Translations under genes and position numbers: made by a program
Notes under the pieces: generated by a model
Told to the model about the DNA's origin: nothing
The model's input: only the letters and a program-made list of their open reading frames with translations
The model's database searches: none
Assembly (NCBI RefSeq): GCF_003590095.1
Contig: NC_039478.1
Span: forward strand, 19,220,001 to 19,284,000
Length of the DNA stretch: 64,000 nucleotides
Direction of reading: 5' to 3'
Origin: Trichoplusia ni
Lineage: Eukaryota; Arthropoda; Insecta; Lepidoptera; Noctuidae
Part shown: in pieces, positions 11,791-24,360 of the stretch
How the letters are laid out: each line of letters begins with the position of its first letter
Position numbering within the stretch: the stretch's first letter is position 1

Positions 11791-14700
11791 ACTACAAGCC
11801 TGTTTTGATAAGCTGATGATTTTTCAGCTACTACCGTCCATTTTGAATACAACATAATTGATTGTTACATTTTGTACTTGATCAAAGTTATCGAAGCAAT
11901 CAAAAAAATACATCGACGCAATTTAATTTACTTACAATTTATGTACAGAACAGGAGAACTATTTAGTTATTAGCTATTCAGTAGTCTTACATGTAATATT
12001 GTTTTGATTTTCCAATTTACGAGTTTAAATTTAATGATAATGACAAAAAAATAACAGCAACGGTTAATAATCTAATAAAAAATAAATAATAGCTACAATG
12101 TTTTATAATATAGTAAACAGAAATTTGATATTTGGTTAACAGAAGCCAAGCTTTCTCAGTATCCCAAATCTAAGACACAAAAACAAAACACTACTCCATT
12201 CACTAATTTGAAATTGTAATTACACAGACTATGACGCTAAATTACATAAATATACACTAGACACTATATAATACTAATATTTTATGTAAATATAACGCTC
12301 TTTCTGTTGATATCTTGAATAAGAGTAAATTCCTGACATAGCTAGATCGAGTTTCTACCGGTTTTAATTTGAATGTTATTTTTATAGGTGACGCTTAAGA
12401 AAGCGTGTGGTATATATTGTGATATATTGTTATGGTCTAGCTACTACAAAATCATAAGGTATTAATTACATAAGTTTGGAATTGCCGCATTATTCGTAGA
12501 TAGTATCTCGTCCACCCACGGTTCGACGCCAGAGATATAAACTATTTGTTAATTTTCTTATAATATTCTCGTTAAAATAAATGGCGATCCGTTTGGCCTA
12601 GTGGCTGAATTTCAAATTCCAAATGGAATATTTTAAATATGATAAACAAAGTAGGATGTAAAAAAACAGAATATGCAATTTCTTGCGGTTTTAAACTTGT
12701 TGGAAACATTATAAAAACACCTGCCCCCTTCATCAAAAGTAATATGAAAGGTAATGACCACCTTATTATTACAATGAATTAAACTTATCCCTAATCGTCC
12801 CTATTAAAACAAAAACAACCTTGCTAAAGACCTAATTTACGATAGAATAAAACGAATATCAAAAACAACAACACAGTGTAATTGATAGTCGCAATTCATC
12901 AGAGCTGCAGGAGATGTAGAACTTTTAAGTATTGTGTCACAGTACGAGGCAGCACGAATTAGCCCGACTTGCTCCGTGATAGGATTCAGTTCGACATCGG
13001 AGGGGCTATTATGGTGTCATACGATATCGATCGAAAAATAGTATTGTTTATTTATAAAAAGAATCCGTTAAAGCGTAAAGTGTTTTTAATGTCAATAATT
13101 TGAAAACAATAAATTATCCATTTTACTAATTATAGAAGATATTAAAGTGTCGGGTCTAGCAATAGATCTCAGGTTTCGATGTTAGACCCCAGGTCATTCA
13201 AATGTAACTGATCCACACGTAATATTTCACTCATATCCCGTAGCTATTAATACATTAATCAAACAAATGCTAGCGTTTATACTTTCGTCATAATTTTACT
13301 AAAACGATCGATTATCTTATGCGACTAAAGGTTTTCCTGCACCTGTGCAGGTGTGATGTATTGCAACATGGATTCGCTCATTATTTACTTAAATGTAGGT
13401 TCAACATCCGGATAATTATGACAAAGTCATGAATTAAATTTCAATTAACTGAAGATGAAAAGGATTATCTAAGTAAATGATGAAACAAATTATTCCAAGC
13501 AAGAAATATATTTGCTGGGAAAAGCTTCAGAGCATTCACTAAATACTATATGCTGATTGTGCATTCTTCGAGCATTGTACATATGTATATTCTCTGCTCC
13601 GATCAATATATATTATACGTATCACACAAACTCAATCGCGACTTAATTTAACAAGCTTCATTTAACAAACAGCCAACTGTCAAACATTACGTAATCACGA
13701 AGATGTACGATCAATTACAAAACTCGAAAAAAGAGCTCCAATGTCAGACTTTCAAAAAAATAACGGGTGATGTTGATAATAGGCCCCTGATCGCGAACCA
13801 ATACGTTACAACTACGATTGTGTTCAATGGAGACATAGGTCACGGGTTCAGGGGGGAACCTTAATGACTTATTCATGATCCTCATCCGAGCACCTGGCTG
13901 TATTTAGACGATGAACTCATGTACTTTAGGATCGATAAATCGAAATATTGATTTTTATCGAATCGAGTAATCGACGATCGTTATTGTAATCGGTCCTTTG
14001 ATGAACGCTTACGGCAATTAATTTGGTTCAAGGATAAGGAGTGTCAGGTATTTGTGAAGCTATTTCACCGGTCACGCTCTCTTCCGCCGCGGGTTGGGCA
14101 AATATTTGAAGGCTTTTATTAATAAACTACTCTTGTTGCCCGGGCCCCGGGGTAACATTTGGTGTTTATTAATTAACAAATTGAATTGTTTGATCTTGAA
14201 ATGAAGTTGTTAAGAATAATTTGTGCACACACAAAATGTTTGATGAACAAGATATACTTTTATTATAGGTGGAAATAGTAATTTTAGCGTAAACGGTTTG
14301 AGAATATGATTGGACTATAAAAATCATAGAAACCGTAAACTCATTTGTTAACGAAAACTCCAGTCCTAACAAATAGACCGTATGTTCTTACAGAAAAATT
14401 GAGAAAATAAAACTGATAAACTTTTACAACAAAAAAAAATATATTTAACTTCGTAGCAAAACCTTTCTCATTCAATGTTAAGTCTATATGCAATGACCTT
14501 GCAAGTAGAGCAATTATAGAATCGAATAATATTTATAATCTGACCATAATCGTTTCTGACAAATGCCCCCAATTTATATCAACCAGGTTTGTTTTGCAAT
14601 TGGCCTCCCAGTCTATTTAACTTACTAGGCCATATTGTGGTTATTTTGTCATTTATTCATAATCACCGTAAAATGGTTATGAAAACGAATTCATCAATAT

Positions 14701-15714
14701 TGAACATAGTTATCGTAGCATCGTTCACTTTTAATAGAATCCAATCAAGTTGATTTGGCGTTGTAAATGAATTGATTTGTAATTGGCACTCGTTATATTT
14801 ATTGCAACATCTGACAGTTTTGAATCAGATATAAATGCAGTTCGCTTTGTCAGCCAAAACAAAAAACTGTCAGAAAGTTAAGCAATGATAATTTAGATAA
14901 AAAAACAAAAACATTGTCAAAGAAATAAATTTGTATAAGACATTATCCTTATAGTCTAAAACAGCAAAAGGAACGGAAAGCTTCGGCACAGGAAATTGAG
15001 TGCAACGTAATAATGTATAGAAGATCTCTGAAAGATCCTGTACTGAGAAATGTCAGCATTTTATATCAAGAAAAATAATATCGAATAACGCATCCAAAAA
15101 AATACAAAAATATCCTTATACTCCAAATATGTATGCAAGCCTGGCGCCTCGAAACTGTCAAAGGTAACAGTTGTGACGCTCAGACAGACAAACAAGACAA
15201 GAAACATGGAGGGGTCAAGCGCCACATATTATGTAATTAAATTCATAACTACAACTTTCTACGTGAGAACATTTAATAATCTATTCTACTACTGGACTGT
15301 TTCTCATGTTCAATTCGCTTAAATACTCGACTAAACTGAAATGATCTATGTATCCTGAATCGTCTCACACACGTTAGATATTCTTAGGATAAAGATAAAA
15401 AATCAACTCTACAATCAATCATATGCTTAGATTCTTGTCCTTCAGTCTTCGTTTTACACGCCATTGTCACGTATTGTAGTATTGATTGTTTTGTACGCTC
15501 TATACAGGCAACTGTTATTCATAATTGCTTAAAATAATTTGTACGGCCGTCGAATCAATGGATCGACTAATTAGTACAATTTAACCAACTAAACAGTTTA
15601 AGTGTATCGAAATTTCTCAACGGTATTAAAAGCCCACCTCACAGAAATCTCGCTCACACAAGTAGTAGGGACCATCAATGTAACCTAAGTATTTAAAAGT
15701 GGTAAACAACGCAG

Positions 15715-15805
15715 TCCATTTGTTTTTATCACTGCAGCGTCCCGCGGCGCGTGCGCCGCTCACGGAGCCATCATAACGACGCTTAGGGCGCGCGCACACG
15801 ATCGA
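15715..15805. promoter_or_regulatory. CpG-dense island, function unknown
   Basis: A short stretch rich in CpG (GTCCCGCGGCGCGTGCGCCG, then GGGCGCGCGCACACGATCG) in an AT-rich background. It resembles the other GC islands of the desert. No coding potential is recognised. It may mark a conserved regulatory element or an unannotated promoter. Confidence 0.3.
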
Positions 15806-17780
15806 CACTTCACCGACAATCACAACCTCTCGTTTGAATCTAAATTATTACTATAAATTACCACAATTGTTTTGTATTCGAGTCTTTATTTCCTGTATTT
15901 TATTAGAAATCAATGGATAATGAGATACAGTGATAATGAATCGAAGGAATACTAAAAAAATTAAAGCTTTTGTTTAAATTTTAAATGCTTTTTGAATTTT
16001 AATTGGTTAAAGCAGCTACTCCCACGCTTGTTTCACAATTTGTTGTACATGGACGGGACGATATGAAGATATCTTCGTCAAAGTAATTATGAGTTAAGTT
16101 CCCGGGCCGCACCTACATGCTCTGGGCGGAGCGGGACTTGTTAAGGTATCGTTCAAATAGGCATTGGCGGATATTTATGTATATCGGCAATAAATAAGGA
16201 TGGGTACAACATAATTGATATCACGACGTTTAATTCGATTTAGATCAAGATAATAATAAAAAATATGTGCATAATATTCTCTTTAAATTCGTTAACTGTT
16301 AAGAAGATACGTAATTAATAAGATATGTAATTAATTATCAGTAAAGTAATAAAACAACCTTAAATCCTTTAAATTAAAATATAAAGGTTTAAGTTCAATT
16401 ACTACTTTACTATATATTAAATAAAACAACATTAGGAAATAAAGTTTCTTACAAAATCAACTCACATAGAGCCATAACAGTCTCATGTTTTCCAAAACCA
16501 AACAAAGTGCAGTATTCCGATATGAACCCGTCTTTACAAACGTTGTAATGAGCAGACGTTAATGAAAATAGCAAAACCTAGATAAATATTACATTAAAAT
16601 TAACGGTAACCATTAGTTAAAGGACGATGGTAATGTTATGCTTATGACAGGCCGGAATCCGGCCCAGTTAACTCATGCTAAACAAACAAGATTATTACTA
16701 GAAAACACCTTAAGAGCATTAATACAAGATTTTAATCCCTTCGGAGAATAATTCTAGATGTTGCTGGCATTTATTATTTCTTTCCCAAAGCTTCCTTCTG
16801 CTGAGTAGTCTTCCCACTGTTCTTGCAAAAGTCTCTCTCATGCGCCGATTCGCCTTGCTGACAATAATTTTATTGATCTCTGTAATTTATTCTATTTGTT
16901 TTAGCGCTTCTCAATAACTCTACTATCCGACAAAAAATAAAGCTATTAAATTGTTATTGTTCCTGAGATTTTTTTATTTTATTTATTTAATTATCACACT
17001 AATCTACCATTACAGGTCACTTAACCTAATGCGGTAGCTAGGACTAAACAAAGTTCTAAGTATTTATGTGAATTTGACGACCTCCATGGTTCCATTATTA
17101 AAAAAAATAACAAAAAAAAAATTATGTGAACTAGGGTTTCAAAGATTGAATTATTATGCACGTAGTTGCAGGTCTGAATTCCAGCAACTGTTTTAATATG
17201 TAATTTTCTAGATTATTGTATTCAATCAGCTTTTTTACTTAAATATGGCGTAGCCTTTGATAATTACTCTGCCAGCGTAGATATGAATCAATATCAGCTA
17301 TCGTAGAAAAAAAAATGTCTTTAAGGTTCATGCTAATCCTTTTGGCCCGTTTCGTTAAATATTGATACGTGATAAGTTTAAGTTTAACTTGATGAAGTTA
17401 AACTGTGAGAGAGATACAAATAGATAGACAGACGTAGTTACTTCAGTAATTATAACATTAGCATGGCTTATGACTTATAGTGTCCTCGTAATAATTGCTT
17501 CAATACATTTCACAAGTTCTACAAAGCTTTATTGATTTTTCTAATTCTAGGTACGTGATCGTTCAACGGTTAATATGTGGTCATAAGAAATGTGACCAAT
17601 AACTAGGTAAGACCACAGCTATTTTCGCACAAGTCTTCAACTTGATTCTTATTCGTGTGACTCTAATGCTTTACAAACAATCTTTTAATGATTATCACAT
17701 TTATTTTGTTTGTAACAAAAAATCTAAGAATTAAAATCATCTGCATCAACAACAAATCAGAAAGACATCACCATCAGAAG

Positions 17781-17842
17781 CCCGTCTCAGTCCACTTTTG
17801 GGCATAGGCCTCTCCTGTGGCTCCCCCTCTCCACTCCCTTAT
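17781..17842 (+). mobile_element. LINE-derived scrap
   Basis: Contains CCCGTCTCAGTCCACTTTTG and GGCATAGGCCTCTCC, a phrase pair I recognise from non-LTR retrotransposon tails common in Lepidoptera. Too short to assign to a clade or to judge its strand firmly. Confidence 0.5.
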
Positions 17843-18289
17843 AATTATCATACCTCCACCTGTTTGTCATTTGGCGGATAAATTATTATATCAATTAAAT
17901 AACTGATAAAATTATTGAAGTTACTCAAATAACAAGGTCTAAGCGCGAGTATATTTAAAGCTGAATACGTCACCAGTTTGAGAAGACGACGTGTCTATAT
18001 AAAAACGCTCAAAAAAATATTTCGTTAAAGTTATGAAACTCTTTATGCTATCTCTGTACACAAAATACTCTATGATACGCGTCCCTCTTCAAAAAAGGAG
18101 ATTATAAAACTACGCACCGTTAGTCGCCGCAAACAAACCATATCGCGCTACCAAATCAAATTATTCGCACCTCGCAAAGAAAGTACAAAAGCAAACACGA
18201 TAATTTCACGTTCAAAGCTACCGACGCTTACACGGATAAGACAGCAACGTAAACAATAATCGCTAATTGTTAGCGGAGAAATAATTAAT

Positions 18290-18365
18290 GGAGGCTCGTT
18301 GGTCGGGCGGAGCGCGGCGTATCGCGTGCAGGCTTCAACACGACACGCAGCCGAATTTCGCGCCA
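18290..18365. promoter_or_regulatory. CpG-dense island, function unknown
   Basis: GC-rich core (GGTCGGGCGGAGCGCGGCGT, then CACGACACGCAGCCG) within AT-rich sequence. A reading frame crosses it on the minus strand but shows no domain. Regulatory function is inferred only. Confidence 0.3.
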
Positions 18366-20671
18366 TAGAAAGTTTTATCACTGAAATCGATTACAACAAT
18401 GGGAACCTCGCATCGCCACTACTCGATGTTTGTAACAATCCATTCGATTTGCGAGTGTTGTGAGTAAAGAGGCTGTAATTGGCCGCAACAGGTCACTGCT
18501 ACCTAGCAATGAGCTCGGGAACCGACGCCGTCTCACATTCGTGTGCTGTTATTATTATATTTATGACCACACACGAAACCACACTTGTTGTATACATAAC
18601 TACTTGTAAACATGAATATTTAAGAAAGTAAAATGAAATTCTTTTTCAGTTCTTTCTCCCACTTATTTATTTAATAGTTGAAGTACACATACAGTAGCAA
18701 AAAATAAATAGAACATAAAGAAAGGTGTAATGTGTGTGATATGCTGCTTATTTTCTTTATAATTTTAATTCGATACTTTCAGTTCATAAATCAACATAGT
18801 AATCGGATTCTAGTAACTTACAAAACAGTAAACCATTCAAGGAATGGCCCGCATGTCCAAACAGTGTGTAAGCCACGAACACATTGATCTTGGCTTAGCT
18901 AACCACTAACCAGTACATTACTCACTTCTATCCGAAATGTTTATCACACTATCGATTTAATGTGTTTTTTATTCATGAGCGCCATAGATTAAGTTATCAA
19001 CCGAACTTGGTACTACATCATTAATCTGTAAACCGAAATGGCGTAAGTCAAAATGTTTTAAATTTTCTCAGGTTTCGGATGAGGTTGAAATAGTGTGGAT
19101 CGAGAATGGGGAAATATATACATAACGTATACGTCTGACGTAATATATTCTTTAATATATCCTGTGCTTATGTTTAGTTGAAGATCCGCTGTGTCCAAAA
19201 AACATTGATAGAGCCCTAAAAGAACGGCATCGTAAAATAATTGAATCGAATAACTTTAATCGATGTGGTTCCTTTTCTAAAATTCTTAACATAATGCTTT
19301 GTTTTTGACATGCTGTGTATAATGTGTTAAACGATAAAACGGTAACCCGTAACAATGTCTTCTTTCAAGACTATACAAATAATTTAGTTTATTATTGAAC
19401 TTTTGTCTCACAAATTTTCTTTCACTCCACATTCGCAAACAAACGCCGTACGTATAAAAACGTAAACACATTTGTTACACAGCTCACACTTCACATGCAC
19501 AATTATGTTGAGACGAATCGCGATTCTGTTCGTCGTGGACGGACCGTGATCACTAATTGTTTGAATTTTTAAACAATTAACAGTTATAAATTATTTTGTA
19601 AGATTTGTGCATTCATTTTTATGGGTGTCCTGTCTAATGTGTTTAGTACATCGTCATTTATAAAAATAGATTTATCGCAACTGAATACATATGCACATAA
19701 AATATGTCTTGGCACTCAATCTTTCGTGTGGCTTACTATATGTAAACGAATGTTCAAAATCTTTGACAAAAGAAACTGTTTAGTGGATCATACAGATTTC
19801 CAAAAACACGTCATATTTCTTCTTTCTCGAAAAACAAAAAAAGTGCAGTGATATAAAATCTCGTGAGACGGTACTTACCACTACGCTTTGTACTAGCCCC
19901 CACTACTATACATTTCCCCATCTTAAGTGCTTTTTAATCATTCTTACTCTTGAATGAAATATACATATGTAATACAATGAAAAATGGATTTCCAATTCTT
20001 TTGGAAAACCTGTCTAACGGACTAGTTAGATTGTTTTAGTCAGATACCCTATTCAGTATTTTCAGGGAACCATACAAAGTCACAATACCTATAGTTAGAG
20101 GTTGTATTATATTTACCTCCATATAATATCCATTATGTTAAAGGTGGATGATTCATGACACAGTATGTAGGATTAGGTAGCAAGTGTTGACAACTGGCTA
20201 CTTGCAAATTAATTCCTACCAAAGCAAAGCAGACTTCAGTAAATCAACGTGGGTAGGCTCCTACATCCACGAAACCTAAACACAATTCCTTTCGCTAATT
20301 TGAATAATTATTCCAATGATAATTACACGGTATTTGTGATAATAATGCACGATATATCACCACACTGTGTTGTGGAGGCCACTATATTTAAATCAGTCGA
20401 CATGAGACAACGCCGCGAGGGAAACGTGTGGTAATAACTTAATTTATGAGTACAGCATCTCTTATACAAACATATTAACTTTGACCCTTGGAATCATCAG
20501 CATTTTGCTTGGGTTTTAAGGATTGTAGACAGTCGAGTATTTGCCTAAAACGTACCTCAATGATTTAACTCTGCATGCAAAAAAAATAAATCAAATCGCA
20601 TAAGACAATCTAGAGATAAAATTGGACAAACAAACAAACATGTTATTTTCATTATACTAGTATAGATAATA

Positions 20672-21070
20672 TATACACGGTGATTTTTTTGTCGTCTTAC
20701 AAAAGCAGCCCAGTTCATGTATCCGACGTAAAATACCCCTAGGCGCGATTATTATTTTTTTATCATCAACTAAGATAATAAGTACGAAGAAAATTAAACA
20801 AGAGAAATCTGAAACATACTCTTAAAAATGATAAAAACACCGCCGCCCGCACCCCTCATCATTGTTACAAGGCTCGGACCGCGCTCGCAACAGAGATGAG
20901 TTTCTAAAAAACATCGTAATATTGCATTGCATCATAATATTGAATAAAAATTGCATTTTAAATTTATTCAAATCTCATAAATACCTATTTTTTTATCATG
21001 AACGTGTTCTAGTCATAGGATACATGAACTGGGCTGCTTTTGTAAGACGACTAAAAAATCACGGTGTATA
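20672..21070. mobile_element. MITE-like DNA element with 53-bp terminal inverted repeats
   Basis: The left arm (20672-20724) and right arm (21018-21070) are inverted copies of 53 bases with only two mismatches, at arm positions 8 and 19. They share the core GTCGTCTTACAAAAGCAGCC. The 399-bp element encodes no transposase; a 69-codon frame inside it is chance. The outermost TATA is part of both arms, compatible with a TA target duplication as in Tc1/mariner-type elements, but this is not proven. The high arm identity suggests a fairly recent insertion or continuing gene conversion. Confidence 0.88.
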
Positions 21071-22128
21071 GAGAATATAGTATAGAACATCCATTGGGTC
21101 GTAGGTCACAGAGGACTTAAGAAATTACCTTTTTATGTGAGTGTCGAAACCCGTGATCTCGTTTCGTATGAGTTATGAGGACCATTTGTCTCGGCGCACG
21201 CGCAACCGTTTCTTTACTAATTGGCCTATGACGATGTGTTTATGTTGGACTTAATTTATGATATAGTTAAAGAGAAACTGTTGAGTAGTAACACTGATGA
21301 ATTGTAAACGTTATTATTTTCGATAGATTGACAAATTAATACGACAGAGGTGGTCCAGTTTAAAGATTGTGAAGCAAAAAAGTAAAGTTAAGTTGCATGG
21401 GAATCACTGAAAACAGCCAGAACTAGAACACTGCATTCAAATACCTCGATAACAGAAAACCATTCGTGATTATTGTTTTACCCTGTTCTCATATTTTTTT
21501 ACCTCAAGGTTAATATGTCATGAACACGAGATCATGTGCTCCAAGAAATCGTCTTCAATCTACCACATATTACAGACAACATACTGATAACAACTTTGTC
21601 CCATATAGCCTTAAAGCCGTTAATTTTCTTGCATCGTTACTTCTCCATGCGATCTACTGTAAAACAGCTTAACACAATAAGTTTCAATTTTACATAGAAC
21701 ATCGAACGCTGCCATCCATCAAATATTATGCACAAACTGCCGACAAATTGCATATGTCGAATACTAATCTATCAAATGACGTCACGTGACAAGTGCGATG
21801 GGTCCTGCGATTTATCGCCGGTTATAAAGAGATGGATCGCAGGAAACATGTGCCGATCTGAATTGCATAGATAATTGAGTATTGATCCTGTTCGAGAGAA
21901 ACTTCGACTGTTTTGTTAGGTCATCTTTCTTAGTCAGACTTGACTATTTAAAAAGTGCTTATGAAACAAAATTACCCTGAACACGATTAGACCGTGAGAT
22001 TGAGATTACTTTAAACGTATCTCTTTTTTTAACAAATGTTGTGGCCGAAATATTGAAATATTCAATCAGATCGAAACTATATCAATACATAATTACAATT
22101 TCCATTTTACCTATGTGCTTTTTGAAAC
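21071..22128. other. intergenic with a CRE/E-box composite
   Basis: No gene is seen. At 21777-21790 a perfect TGACGTCA overlaps the 10-base palindrome GTCACGTGAC, which contains CACGTG. The rest is unremarkable. Confidence 0.5.
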
Positions 22129-22436
22129 AATAGGGATGATGACAATTTTTTTTGTAGTGTCCTTCTTGTAATTTTTTGTATAATAATGGATACGTATTTT
22201 TTAATTTGTCAAGCAAACATAAATTGACCCAATTACAGTGAATGAAACTTACGCTTGAGTATAAATTTTACCATATTGTTACGTCACAAGCCCCCTCTCC
22301 TAAACTTTAAAGCAGTTAATCTTTGTCAATTCTAGTTTTTTTGAAAAAGGAAAAAATACGTGTCTCATACTTTTCAATTATCTAACTGAGGGACTAATGA
22401 GATTTTTTCTTTTTATACCCAGTCATCATCCCTATT
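22129..22436. mobile_element. small DNA element with 15-bp perfect terminal inverted repeats
   Basis: AATAGGGATGATGAC at 22129-22143 is mirrored exactly by GTCATCATCCCTATT at 22422-22436, bounding 308 bases with no coding capacity. I associate the GGGATGATGAC terminus with non-autonomous elements seen repeatedly in lepidopteran genomes. No convincing target-site duplication directly flanks the ends, so the superfamily is left open. Confidence 0.75.
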
Positions 22437-23734
22437 CTTTTGCAAAAGCAAACCCAAATTCCAGCTAAATAAATACTCTATGCCATCGTTCTCACGTTCA
22501 TCACCTCAAATTGTTTCTTTGTTTTTAATCAATAACACGTATTCTAGAATACATTGCCGGAATTGATTTTAAAGGCATGTGTGAAGTCTTTACTCAAACC
22601 TGAAAAACCTGTCCTTCCTCAAAATATTCGCAAATTCTGATTCCGTGATTTGATTGCAAAGTGTGAAAATCAACACCGTGAAAATTGATGGTATGTCGTC
22701 GCCCTGGGTTATAGTGGAATTAAATAAACAAATATTATATAGAACATACCTTATCTAAAGGATTTAAAGGTTTCTTATTTGACAATGTAATAAGAAAGGC
22801 ATTTGGAACCCTCACAATCAAATACTTTAGAAGAGAACTTGGCCTAGATATGGCCAAGTTAGTATTTGATCAGCAAGTAACAAAAACTCAGAATTTTAGT
22901 AAGCTAGTCCACGCTTAATGGGCTTCACCCAAAACGAGACTAACCAAACGTTCAATATTTTCATTCCATATCATGCTATCTGTTAAGCAGGTTCCATACT
23001 ACGTATAATCTATCTGTAATTACAATCGTATGTTTGTTCGCATGTCCGTGCATGTCCGCCCTGCGTGTTGTGCTTGCTTCATATAACCGTGAAGATGCAT
23101 CTCCAATCCTCACACACTTTTAGAAGGTTTTGCATGTACACACGTTTGAAGCTTCCGTCAGCTCCCAGATAATTGCCTTACCAGTTGCGAATGCGTATCT
23201 AACTCATAAATACTGAAACTTTTATAATTATCGCCTTTTTTGCGGGTTCATGGATCTTGCTGATGCTAAACGAATTTTTTGTACGATGTCAGCTTGTGGA
23301 GTATCGGATATTTTTCCGTGTACCAAACACGTGTTTATTTAGTACTTTCAGATTATCAGCTGTTATAAATTTCTTATAACATTGTGTTTCTTGTTTTTCT
23401 TCTTGTCCGCCTTAATGCTCTGCTGTCTGAACACTGTTATCTTTAATCGAATTAAGTCGGCTAGTAAACTATAACAATAAAACCGTTCAATAGCATTCGG
23501 CTCACGTCCAGCCGTCAACACTTCTGTTCCATCCATTTCGCCTCTTATCTACATTTCGGCACTTCACAGAACGCTCCAAGTCTCTGATCCCATTACAAGT
23601 TGACCTCTTCATTCTGAGGCAAACCATTACCTCAATATTTTCTAAACCATTCCGAAACTATGGTAACAAAAGCGGCGTCTATTAAGGCACTAATGTCGCG
23701 TTCGAATGAATCATTATTTTTAGTGGCATCGCCG

Positions 23735-23775
23735 CCATATTAGGAGGTCAATTTCTCTCGAACAATAGGAGGTCA
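23735..23775 (+). promoter_or_regulatory. candidate CArG box plus two extended nuclear-receptor half-sites
   Basis: CCATATTAGG at 23735-23744 is a perfect CArG (SRF-type) box, and the same bases include GCCATATT, a YY1/Pho-type core. TAGGAGGTCA occurs twice, at 23741-23750 and 23766-23775; each contains the AGGTCA half-site. The factor assignments are consensus matches only. Confidence 0.35.
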
Positions 23776-24194
23776 GGTCGGCTTCGCGCCAAAAACGGAC
23801 AAAATGTCAACGGCGATCTAGAAAACGAGTCAAGTACGTATTTGTAAGTGAAGGCAATTGCCGCTAAGATGAATTAATCGGTAATTTATAAGATTGCTTT
23901 TGTGGAACGAGACAAATTATAGTGGGCTGCGGTGCGCGCCGGTAAATACGCTTCTGCTTTGAATATGGTAGCGTCGAATAATGAGATGATGCGTATTTAG
24001 TTGTTTATGATAACTCTATGTATGCTTACACTTTGTAGTATGTAATGATTAATGTTTAATCCAATGCTGTGTCAAGTACCATCTGATACATGAAAATTTA
24101 TTCGAACGACCTGCGGACGAATAAAGAAAAAAAAATGTTTTCAACATGTCACTCATTCACAAATCTCTTCATAACTTCAAAAGCAGTCCACTTG

Positions 24195-24360
24195 ACCCCT
24201 GGCCGCAGTTGACAGGCGAACAAAACGGACGCGGTGCCGCAGGGCTCGCCGCCCCCTCCCTCCCCCCAGCCCCACCCCGCGCTGAGAAAGCCGTGTCCTT
24301 TGCGCGCGCGCATTGACGGATCGCTCACATTATTACGTCGGTGCCATCAGCGGGTAATGA
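24195..24360. promoter_or_regulatory. GC-rich island (C-tract and CpG cluster)
   Basis: A strongly C-rich tract (CCGCCCCCTCCCTCCCCCCA) is followed by CpG-dense sequence including TTTGCGCGCGCGCATTGACG. It is sharply different from its AT-rich flanks. It may be a promoter or regulatory element, but no start site can be supported from sequence alone. Confidence 0.35.

Larger units (their letters stand above)
10861..20671. other. long gene-free stretch
   Basis: About 9.8 kb without any credible exon; the longest reading frames are under 80 codons and have no domain. It contains a possible SINE remnant (11716-11790), a LINE scrap (17781-17842) and paired E-boxes (13340-13353). CpG-dense islands lie near 15720-15800 and 18290-18365. 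An imperfect TCGATAAATC inverted repeat lies near 13933-13963. The remainder is AT-rich sequence in which I recognise nothing. Confidence 0.5.

Noticed and set aside
13933..13963. Imperfect TCGATAAATC/GATTTTTATCGA inverted repeat
   Set aside because: The arms differ by an insertion and the region is low-complexity ATCGAT-like sequence, so no mobile element can be supported.
17075..17092. TTTGACGACCTCCATGGT, resembling the SINE 5' end at 3572
   Set aside because: Only about 18 bases match, with one difference. The sequence then becomes A-rich without a B box, so a SINE call cannot be supported.
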